A stretch of 10,177 nucleotides of DNA from an uncultured Clostridia bacterium (GTDB taxonomy: Bacteria; Bacillota; Clostridia; Christensenellales; Aristaeellaceae). Below are positions 1 to 4,855 of this stretch, piece by piece. Position numbers and translations under genes: made by a program. The notes beneath the pieces are model-generated. The model saw only the letters and a list, made by a program, of their open reading frames with translations. It was not told where the DNA came from and made no database searches. The stretch covers positions 1-10,177 of the forward strand of contig CAMOIA010000030.1 of the NCBI GenBank assembly GCA_946615785.1, read 5' to 3'. The number at the start of each line of letters is the position of its first letter. Positions within the stretch are counted from its first letter, which is position 1.

Positions 1-208
1 TGATGGCGCCGTCTTCATTCTTGGCGCGCAGGTTGGCCCAGTTGTCCCACCACATATTCACACCGTTGGGCGCCAGCTCGGGCTTGGCATTGGGATCACG
101 GTCGTCAAAGTTGTCCCACAGGAACGTGACGGGCGCTTCGCAGAGCGCAGGCGCGGCCATCGCCATCAGCATCATGGCAGCCAGGATGACAGCAAGAAAC
201 TTTTTCAT
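1..208 (-). CDS. Secreted protein, N-terminal fragment (continues past the left edge)
   Basis: Only the first 69 codons are in the window. The ATG at 208-206 is preceded five bases upstream by an AAGGAGGG ribosome binding site (214-221). The protein starts with a classic Sec signal peptide: MKKF, then a hydrophobic Ala/Met/Leu-rich stretch to about residue 20, with likely cleavage after Ala-Leu-Cys (about residue 23). No proper lipobox precedes that Cys, so a lipoprotein is less likely. The visible mature part is rich in Trp, Asp and Asn and contains a GVNMWWDNWANL segment. Its spacing of WD, P, GVN, W, L and DG faintly resembles the start of GH18-like modules in clostridial secreted proteins (VNxVSPTWF type), but the SPTWF core is not conserved. 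That resemblance is inference only. It is transcribed alone from its own strong promoter. Function is unknown. Confidence 0.8.
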   Translation of the reverse strand, partial: MKKFLAVILAAMMLMAMAAPALCEAPVTFLWDNFDDRDPNAKPELAPNGVNMWWDNWANLRAKNEDGAI

Positions 209-232
209 GGTAACCCTCCTTATGTTGCGTGC

Positions 233-250
233 AGGTTTAACGCTAAACCT
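233..250. promoter_or_regulatory. Operator-like 18-bp palindrome in the 5' leader of the secreted gene
   Basis: AGGTTTAACGCTAAACCT has perfect 7-bp arms (AGGTTTA/TAAACCT) around ACGC, with CG exactly at the centre, so 16 of 18 positions are symmetric. It lies about +8 to +25 relative to the start predicted from the -10 box at 264-269. Even-length palindromes with a central CG, placed just downstream of a promoter, are typical of LacI/GalR-family repressor operators. A repressor site is therefore the preferred reading. In RNA the same sequence could fold as a 7-bp stem with a 4-base loop that protects the 5' end. No regulator gene is in the window. Confidence 0.5.
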
Positions 251-263
251 ACCGTTTGAGGCC

Positions 264-292
264 ATTATAGCACCGCTTTGCAGGCATGTCAA
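264..292 (-). promoter_or_regulatory. Consensus sigma-70/sigma-A promoter of the secreted gene
   Basis: On the minus strand, TTGACA (292-287) is followed after exactly 17 bases by TATAAT (269-264), both perfect matches to consensus. An A/T tract at about 300-309 (AAAATTTTTT on the minus strand) sits where an UP element would be. The predicted start is near 257, giving a leader of about 49 bases that contains the palindrome at 233-250 and the ribosome binding site at 214-221. Such a strong core promoter with a leader palindrome suggests high expression held in check by a repressor. Confidence 0.85.
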
Positions 293-309
293 GTATGGGA
301 AAAAATTTT

Positions 310-353
310 CCGGATATTGGAGAATCAATTCTGGATATTCCAAATATCGCCGG
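310..353. repeat. Direct and inverted repeat cluster upstream of the consensus promoter
   Basis: GGATATT occurs at 312-318 and again at 333-339, 21 bp apart (two helical turns). An inverted relative, CCAAATATCGCCGG at 340-353, faces CCGGATATTGG at 310-320. Between them is AGAATCAATTCT (321-332), itself an inverted repeat with 5-bp arms. The block spans about -53 to -96 relative to the predicted start, a usual place for an activator or an upstream repressor site. No binding protein can be named from the sequence. Confidence 0.4.
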
Positions 354-385
354 AAAAAAACAGCCGGATAAGCCTGGAAACGCAC

Positions 386-408
386 AAAAAAACCAGGCCG
401 GAGCCTGG
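386..408 (-). terminator. Rho-independent terminator after rnz
   Basis: Read on the minus strand, CCAGGC (408-403), loop TCCG, GCCTGG (398-393) form a 6-bp stem closed by a 4-base loop, followed at once by seven T residues (392-386). It starts 13 bases after the rnz stop codon. It marks the end of the yajC-tat-rnz unit and separates it from the promoter at 264-292. Confidence 0.9.
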
Positions 409-421
409 CGTTCATCCGCGT

Positions 422-1342
422 TCACGCATCCTCGTAGCGAAGCGTGATTTTCTTTCCGTCCGTGCCGCATTCTGCGCTTTCAAAATACCGCTGTGCATTT
501 GGAAGCCATTCCTCGGGCACTTCCATGCGCTGGGAAAAATGCATCAGCCACAGCCGCCGAACGCCCGCTTCCTTCGCGGTCATCGCGGCAAGGGCAAACG
601 TCATATGCCCCCATTCCGCAGCCTCTTTTGCCTGTTCGTCCTCGCCGTACGTCGCCTCGCAGAGAAAGAGATCAGCCCCCTTTGCCGCTTCCGTCAGCGC
701 AGGGCAGGGCGCCGTATCGCCAGAAAAAACCGCCTTCAGGCCGCGCCTCGCGTTTCCCATCACCATGTCCGGCGTAAACACGCGGCCGTCTTCCGTCACG
801 GTTTCTCCGTCCTGTAGCCGGCTCCACAGCCGCACGGGCACATCCTGCTCCCGGGCCCGTTCCGGCGAAAACCGGCCCGCGCGCAAAAGCGAAAGCACAT
901 AGCCCTGGCTTGGCACCCTGTGCCGGGTCGGGAATGCGGACAAAAGCAGCTGACGCGGCCAGGCGGGAATCACCTCGCAGGGCTGCGCGCCCTGCGGAAT
1001 GACCAAAATGTCAAACCCAAGCGGTCCCGCCAGCTGCAGGATCGGCGAAAGCGCCGCCTTCACATCTCCCGGGCCCATCAGATAAAGGGGCGACGTGCGC
1101 CCCATCGAATTCATGGTCTGCAAAAGCCCCGGCAGACCGAAAATGTGGTCGCCGTGGTAATGCGTAAGGGCGATGATCTCCGCCCCGAAAAGATTGACGC
1201 CGCACCTGCGCGCAGCCGCCTGCGTGCCTTCGCCGCAGTCCAGGAGCACGCCGTGCCCGAGGCAGGCGAAAAAGGCGCTTGTCAGCGCCCGGTCGGGCAG
1301 CGGCAGCAGCGCCGAAGTGCCAAGCAGCGTAATGTCGATCAT
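422..1342 (-). CDS. rnz: Ribonuclease Z (tRNA 3' processing endonuclease)
   Basis: A metallo-beta-lactamase-fold enzyme that cuts tRNA precursors just after the discriminator base, in the cytoplasm. It has 306 residues, the normal length for bacterial short-form RNase Z. The metal site is complete: His61-x-His63-x-Asp65-His66 inside THYHGDHIFGLPGLL, His141 (TRHRVPSQGY), Asp209 (FSGDTAP), His246 (GHMT) and His268 (MHFSQR). The N-terminal LGTSALLPLP and the DCGEGTQ segment (35-41) are family hallmarks. The flexible substrate arm is at about 149-196, but the Gly-Pro pair usually found near its tip is not seen: VPVRLWSRLQDGE stands where relatives have a GP..GKLK..GE type sequence. The ATG at 1342 follows GGAGG by four bases, and the gene begins 13 bases after the tat gene, so the two are probably co-transcribed. 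A terminator follows. Confidence 0.95.
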   Translation of the reverse strand: MIDITLLGTSALLPLPDRALTSAFFACLGHGVLLDCGEGTQAAARRCGVNLFGAEIIALTHYHGDHIFGLPGLLQTMNSMGRTSPLYLMGPGDVKAALSPILQLAGPLGFDILVIPQGAQPCEVIPAWPRQLLLSAFPTRHRVPSQGYVLSLLRAGRFSPERAREQDVPVRLWSRLQDGETVTEDGRVFTPDMVMGNARRGLKAVFSGDTAPCPALTEAAKGADLFLCEATYGEDEQAKEAAEWGHMTFALAAMTAKEAGVRRLWLMHFSQRMEVPEEWLPNAQRYFESAECGTDGKKITLRYEDA

Positions 1343-1355
1343 CCGTCCTCCAGGC

Positions 1356-1688
1356 TTATGCGCGGAACTGTTTGTCAGCCTCCCGAATGTCCTTTTTAAG
1401 GTTGCCGACGCCTTCGTTTACCTCTTTGGCCGCGTCCTTGAATTCCGAGGTGACGTCCGTCTCTTTCCGGAGATCCGCGATGGCCCCCTTGACGTCGGCT
1501 TTCGTGTTTCGGACTTCCTTTTCAAATTCGTCAAGGCCGGTCTCTTTCTTGATTTCCCGAACGGCGTCCCGCGTTTTGCGCACCATGCGGCCAAGCCACC
1601 TGGCCACCTTCGGCAAATCCTTCGGCCCCACGATCACAAAAGCGATGAGAAGCAGGACGACCAGCTCCGAAAAACCGATGTTGAACAC
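1356..1688 (-). CDS. Twin-arginine translocase subunit, TatA/TatB type
   Basis: A small membrane protein of the Tat system, which exports folded proteins. One transmembrane helix (about residues 5-20) is followed by the hinge VGPKDLP, an amphipathic helix (KVARWLGRMVRKTRDAV) and a long charged, probably helical tail rich in Lys, Glu and Asp. Two in-frame GTG codons are possible starts. GTG at 1694 gives 112 residues and lies only four bases from a GGGGGG tract. GTG at 1688 gives 110 residues, a ten-base spacing and an N-terminus MFNIGFSE, with Glu at position 8 as in canonical TatB (MFDIGFSELL). I chose the second. The Glu and the long tail favour TatB, but Firmicutes often use one bifunctional TatA-like protein, so I leave the symbol open. 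No tatC is in the window. It lies between yajC and rnz. Confidence 0.88.
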   Translation of the reverse strand: MFNIGFSELVVLLLIAFVIVGPKDLPKVARWLGRMVRKTRDAVREIKKETGLDEFEKEVRNTKADVKGAIADLRKETDVTSEFKDAAKEVNEGVGNLKKDIREADKQFRA

Positions 1689-1723
1689 AGACACCCAGCC
1701 CCCCTGTCCTTATACAAATGAAG

Positions 1724-1745
1724 GCCGGAAGACGATGCTTCCGGC
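1724..1745 (-). other. Hairpin between yajC and the tat gene
   Basis: GCCGGAAG (1724-1731) and CTTCCGGC (1738-1745) form a perfect 8-bp stem with a 6-base loop. On the minus strand it follows the yajC stop by 18 bases. The sequence after it (CTTCATTTGTATA) is only moderately T-rich, so it is a weak intrinsic terminator at best. It could lower expression of tat and rnz relative to yajC, or protect the yajC mRNA 3' end. Confidence 0.5.
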
Positions 1746-1763
1746 GCAGTGAAACGATCTTGG

Positions 1764-2168
1764 TCAGGCCAGATCCTCGCCGTCGTTCTCCACGGACACT
1801 TCCTCGGTGCCGCGGATCGCCCAGCGGGCGACCACCATTTCCATACGGTCGGAACCGACATAGAGCGTGATGGTGTCGTCTTTGATATTCTTGATGGTGC
1901 CGTAAATGCCGCCGATGGTGGTAATGCGGTCACCGGGCTTGAGCGCGTCCAGCATGGCCTTTACCTGCTTGTCCTTTTTGCGCTGCGGACGGATGAGCAT
2001 GAAGTAAAAGACCACGATCATCAGAACGATCATGACGCCGTAGCTGATCAGCGTGCCGGTCGGATTCATCATTTCAGCCTGCTCAGCCTGCGCGGCGGCA
2101 TCCGTGCCCGTCGCGGCAGCGCCTTCCGCATACGCAGCGCCAAGACCAAAGAGTTTTTCAAGAAGCAT
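1764..2168 (-). CDS. yajC: Preprotein translocase subunit YajC
   Basis: A single-pass membrane protein that associates with SecDF and the SecYEG channel. It has 134 residues. A 35-residue Ala-rich N-terminal stretch precedes the transmembrane helix (about 39-59). This is followed by the family signature RPQRKKDK (60-67) and a small basic cytoplasmic domain with LKPGDRITTIGGIYGTI (76-92), the usual GD..T.GG..G pattern. The E. coli protein is shorter, about 110 residues, and the extra length is at the N-terminus; a start at Met33/Met34 cannot be excluded. The ATG at 2168 has AAAGGCAGG upstream. secD and secF, frequent neighbours, are not within the window; the next gene is tat. It has its own promoter at 2205-2233. 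Confidence 0.93.
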   Translation of the reverse strand: MLLEKLFGLGAAYAEGAAATGTDAAAQAEQAEMMNPTGTLISYGVMIVLMIVVFYFMLIRPQRKKDKQVKAMLDALKPGDRITTIGGIYGTIKNIKDDTITLYVGSDRMEMVVARWAIRGTEEVSVENDGEDLA

Positions 2169-2204
2169 GTCGATTTTCCTGCCTTTCAGTCAGTTTACCG
2201 TCCT

Positions 2205-2233
2205 ATTATAAACAAACGGGGGGACAAAGTAAA
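2205..2233 (-). promoter_or_regulatory. Predicted promoter of yajC-tat-rnz
   Basis: On the minus strand, TTTACT (2233-2228) is separated by 17 bases from TATAAT (2210-2205). The -10 is perfect and the -35 matches TTGACA at four of six positions. The predicted start near 2198 gives a leader of about 30 bases to the yajC ATG. The -35 lies inside the T-rich tail of the terminator of the upstream cluster, so the two signals are packed together. Confidence 0.65.
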
Positions 2234-2262
2234 GCCCCCGCCGCGTTTTTGCGGCGCAGGGC
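2222..2262 (-). terminator. Probable terminator of the mre-pbp2-min-rod cluster
   Basis: On the minus strand, GCCC-TG-CGCCGC (2262-2251) pairs with GCGGCG-GG-GGGC (2245-2234) around a loop of A residues: a 6-bp GC core, a 2x2 mismatch, then 4 more pairs. It is followed by TTTACTTTG. The T tract is interrupted, so termination may be leaky. The remaining stretch to the winged-helix stop (2263-2375) holds only a small palindrome, CCGCCAAAGGCGG (2288-2300), with no T run after it, and no gene that I can support. Confidence 0.7.
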
Positions 2263-2375
2263 CTGATCGCTTTTCCATTTTCAATGTCCGCCAAAGGCGG
2301 GTGTGGCATCGCAGAATCGGAATGCCGGACGGTTTTAGCGGCGTTTTCAGGATGCTGGATTTCCCGCTGCGCCCA

Positions 2376-2693
2376 TTATACCGCTTCCGCGCAGAGGCGG
2401 TAGCCGATGCGGTATACCGTCTCGATGGAATCACGGCCCAGCTTGCGGCGCAGGCGCTGCACGTGCACGTCCACCGTGCGGGTTTCGCCCATGGAAAGGA
2501 ATCCCCAGGCGTTTTTCAAAATGTTTTCCCGGGAAACGGGGGTGTCGGTATGCTGCGCCAGCTCCTGCAAAAGGCTGTATTCCTGCTTCGTCAGCGGGCA
2601 TTCGTGCCCGTCCACATAGACCCTGCGGTCGTTTTCGTCAATGGAAAGGATCTTCTGGGCTTCATCGCCTGAAAGAACAAACAGTGTACGCAT
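2376..2693 (-). CDS. Stand-alone OmpR/PhoB-type winged-helix DNA-binding protein
   Basis: From the ATG at 2693 the product has 105 residues. Residues about 25-103 are a complete C-terminal effector domain of response regulators: LTKQEYSLLQELAQH, SRENILKNAWGF, the recognition-helix segment TRTVDVHVQRLRRKLG (71-86) and the wing SIETVYRIGYRL (89-100). There is no receiver domain; only about 24 residues precede the fold, so phosphorylation control is unlikely. It should bind DNA, probably as a dimer on direct repeats. I chose 2693 because GAGG lies eight bases upstream; ATG at 2699 leaves almost no spacing, and the longer frame to 2759 lacks a ribosome binding site. It follows rodA by 73 bases and may be read through from the rod-shape cluster. 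No convincing own promoter was seen. Its target genes cannot be read from the sequence. Confidence 0.88.
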   Translation of the reverse strand: MRTLFVLSGDEAQKILSIDENDRRVYVDGHECPLTKQEYSLLQELAQHTDTPVSRENILKNAWGFLSMGETRTVDVHVQRLRRKLGRDSIETVYRIGYRLCAEAV

Positions 2694-2751
2694 GATCATC
2701 ACCTCACCTATAAGACGGGCTTTGTGACGATTTTGTTGCGCACACTGTTTA

Positions 2752-2771
2752 TTGTTCACAATTTATTCACA
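2752..2771 (+). repeat. Two tandem DnaA-box-like 9-mers at the rodA 3' end
   Basis: TTGTTCACA (2752-2760) and TTATTCACA (2763-2771) lie in the same orientation 11 bp apart, about one helical turn. The second fits the DnaA-box form TTATNCACA exactly; the first differs from it at one position. They sit in a short A/T-rich patch overlapping the last codons of rodA and directly upstream of the winged-helix gene. ATTGT/ACAAT at 2751-2762 is also an inverted repeat, so a site for another regulator is equally possible. Two 9-mers can occur by chance. Confidence 0.35.
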
Positions 2772-4026
2772 TATAATTGTTTTCACGATGCCAGATCGGA
2801 TCGCTGCGCCGGGAAAGGAAACGTTTGATGCCGGTGCTCTCGGCATATGAACCCGCGCTTTCGGCGCTGTTTCCGGTTCTGGAGCGGACGACGTTGAGCA
2901 CCAGGCTGATGCCGGCGATGTTCGTCATGTAATTGGAGCCGCCGTAGGATAGGAACGGCAGCGGAATGCCCGTAATGGGCATCAGGCCCAGACACATGGA
3001 GACATTCTGGAACACATGGAAAAACAGCATGCCCATGACGCCCATGATCACCAGCCGGCCGTACCGGTCCTGCGTGAACCGGGCAAGGTACATCATGCGC
3101 AGGATGATGAACAGATAGGTCGCAAGGACTGCGGCGACGCCGACAAACCCGAACGCTTCGCCGATGGTGGAAAGAATAAAGTCCGTGGAGTTTTCCGGAA
3201 CGCCGCCAAGCTGTGTGACCGTGCCCAGCGTAAACGCGCCGACACCCGTCAGCTGGCCGGAGCCGATGGCCTTCTGCGAGTTCATCAGCTGGTATCCGCC
3301 AGAGGAATAATAGCTCGCCGGATCGGTGAACGCCAGAAGGCGCAGAATGCGGTAATCGTTTGAACCGGTCATCAGCGCGTAGGCAATGATGGCCGCAATG
3401 CCGAGCGCCACGGTGAACACCATGCCCAGGATCAGGCGGATGTCCGCGCCGGAGAAAAACGCCATGATGATGAACATGACGCCGATGACGACGACCGACC
3501 CCGTTTCACCCTGCAAAAGCACGATGCCGGCCGGAATGCCCACGATGAGCATCGTGCGGATAAAATCCCGCAAAGAACTCATGGGCTTCTCGCTGCGCGT
3601 AAAGTGGCGCGCAAGGGCAAGGAGCACGGCCATTTTGGAAAACTCCGCCGGCTGAAACGCGCGTCCGACACCGGTATTGAACCAGTTGCGCGTACCGTTC
3701 ACCAGGCTTGCGGTCGCAAGCGTGGCGATCAGAAGGAACACCACGGCAAAGTAAATCACGCGCGTCAGCCTGCCGCGGAACAGATCCAGCGGCGCGGACA
3801 CCGTCAGCGCGACGACAACGGGCGAAGCCAGCACAAAAATGCTCTGCCACATCGAGGAACGGCTGTTCATGATCAGCGTGAGCAGACTCAGATCCGTTCC
3901 CTTGTCCGGATCGTACGTCGCCGACGAGATGCAGTAAATGCCAAAGAGCGACAGCGCGTACACAGCCGCGAGCAGCTGCCAGTCAAAATGCGCCCGGTTG
4001 CGGCGCCGGGTTTCGGAAAGCATCAT
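2767..4026 (-). CDS. rodA: Rod-shape SEDS peptidoglycan glycosyltransferase RodA
   Basis: A polytopic membrane enzyme that polymerises lipid II into glycan strands for side-wall growth, working with the class B PBP encoded two genes upstream. It has 419 residues, about ten hydrophobic helices and typical SEDS motifs: NWFNTGVGRAFQPAEFSK (114-131), AIGSGQLTGVG (253-263), PENSTDFILSTIGEAFGFVG (277-296) with the likely catalytic Asp282, and ITGIPLPFLSYGGSN (351-365). Where many RodA/FtsW proteins have QPDLGT, this one has QGETGS (172-177). Context with mreBCD and pbp2 makes RodA more likely than FtsW or SpoVE. Two ATGs are adjacent (4026, 4023). The AGGAGG that may serve them is inside the last codons of minD, 12 bases before the first ATG, a rather long spacing. 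The gap to minD is six bases. The C-terminal 40 residues are polar and cytoplasmic. Confidence 0.93.
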   Translation of the reverse strand: MMLSETRRRNRAHFDWQLLAAVYALSLFGIYCISSATYDPDKGTDLSLLTLIMNSRSSMWQSIFVLASPVVVALTVSAPLDLFRGRLTRVIYFAVVFLLIATLATASLVNGTRNWFNTGVGRAFQPAEFSKMAVLLALARHFTRSEKPMSSLRDFIRTMLIVGIPAGIVLLQGETGSVVVIGVMFIIMAFFSGADIRLILGMVFTVALGIAAIIAYALMTGSNDYRILRLLAFTDPASYYSSGGYQLMNSQKAIGSGQLTGVGAFTLGTVTQLGGVPENSTDFILSTIGEAFGFVGVAAVLATYLFIILRMMYLARFTQDRYGRLVIMGVMGMLFFHVFQNVSMCLGLMPITGIPLPFLSYGGSNYMTNIAGISLVLNVVRSRTGNSAESAGSYAESTGIKRFLSRRSDPIWHRENNYM

Positions 4027-4032
4027 ACCGGA

Positions 4033-4818
4033 TTACAGCCTCCTTCCTGTGAAAAAGCTCATGACGGCGCTCTTTTCGGCCCTGGGCAGCGGAACGTCCT
4101 CGCCCATCAGGCGCGACGCAATGCGGTCGAACGCACTCTTCACGGCGGCGTCCCCCGCCTCATAGGCGGATTTGTTGTCCAGCAGCGCGCGGGGCACCAG
4201 AAGGCTTTCCCGCACCATGCCAAGAAGCCGCAAATCCATGCTCTCCGCGAGTGCTTTCGGCGGCGTCGCACGCCCGCGAAGCACCTCTTTTTTCACCAGC
4301 CGGTTCACGATCAGGTACGGATGGGCGTGCAGGTCCCGCAGGACCTCAGCCGTTTTTTCCGTATCGCGTACGGAAACGGGATCGCTGTTGCACACCAGGA
4401 TCACATCGTCCGCGGCGCCTGTCAGCAGCTTTAAATTGCGCCCGATGCCCGCGGGACCGTCGATGATGACGACGTCAAAGCGCGCCTTGAGTTTTTCCGC
4501 CACCTTCCGGACATCCTTGGCGCGCACCTCCCCCGCCCTGAGGGTCTGGGAAGTCGCGAGCAGGGAAAGACAGGAGTTGGGACCGCCGACGGGATACAGC
4601 GCGTTCTCGATGGGCACGGCGCCCGAAAGAATGTCCTCCAGGTCAAAAACCACCTGATCCTGCATGTTCAGCATCAGATCGGCGCAGCGAAGGCCCACGT
4701 CGCCGTCAAACAGCACAGTCGATACGCCCCTGGCTTTCAGCGCCAGCGCAAGGGACGACGCGACCGTGCTCTTGCCCACGCCGCCTTTTCCGGACGCAAT
4801 CAGATAGGCTCTTCCCAT
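4033..4818 (-). CDS. minD: Septum-site-determining ATPase MinD
   Basis: A ParA/MinD-type ATPase of 261 residues that binds the membrane as an ATP-bound dimer and normally recruits the division inhibitor MinC. Seen: the deviant Walker A GKGGVGKST (10-18) with Lys11 and Lys16, the switch segment DGDVGLRCADLML (38-50) whose LR favours MinD over FlhG, QVVFDLEDILSG (55-66), ATSQT (88-92), and Walker B VVIIDGPAGIG with Asp120. The last residues (about 249-261, KSAVMSFFTGRRL) have the mix of hydrophobic and basic side chains expected of the membrane-targeting helix. The ATG at 4818 has AGGAGG seven bases upstream. It starts 37 bases after pbp2 and ends six bases before rodA. Neither minC nor minE is adjacent, so it may have partners encoded elsewhere or a different job. 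Confidence 0.92.
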   Translation of the reverse strand: MGRAYLIASGKGGVGKSTVASSLALALKARGVSTVLFDGDVGLRCADLMLNMQDQVVFDLEDILSGAVPIENALYPVGGPNSCLSLLATSQTLRAGEVRAKDVRKVAEKLKARFDVVIIDGPAGIGRNLKLLTGAADDVILVCNSDPVSVRDTEKTAEVLRDLHAHPYLIVNRLVKKEVLRGRATPPKALAESMDLRLLGMVRESLLVPRALLDNKSAYEAGDAAVKSAFDRIASRLMGEDVPLPRAEKSAVMSFFTGRRL

Positions 4819-4855
4819 GCCTCCGCCTCCTTTCCAATCCGATGTCGCATTTTGA

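Noticed and set aside
2288..2300. Small palindrome CCGCC-AAA-GGCGG as a second terminator
   Set aside because: The stem is only five pairs and no T run follows on either strand.
2375..2403. A perfect TATAAT on the minus strand at the winged-helix stop codon
   Set aside because: The hexamer 17 bases upstream (CTACCG) does not resemble a -35, there is no TGn extension, and no gene starts soon after it other than yajC, which has a better promoter at 2205-2233.
1749..2672. A 307-codon plus-strand open frame covering yajC and the winged-helix gene
   Set aside because: It runs antisense through two clearly identified genes, a terminator and a promoter. It has no ribosome binding site worth noting and no family features.
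2694..2759. The longer version of the winged-helix gene starting at 2759
   Set aside because: The extra 22 residues have no family match and no ribosome binding site before them, whereas the ATG at 2693 has GAGG at a good distance.
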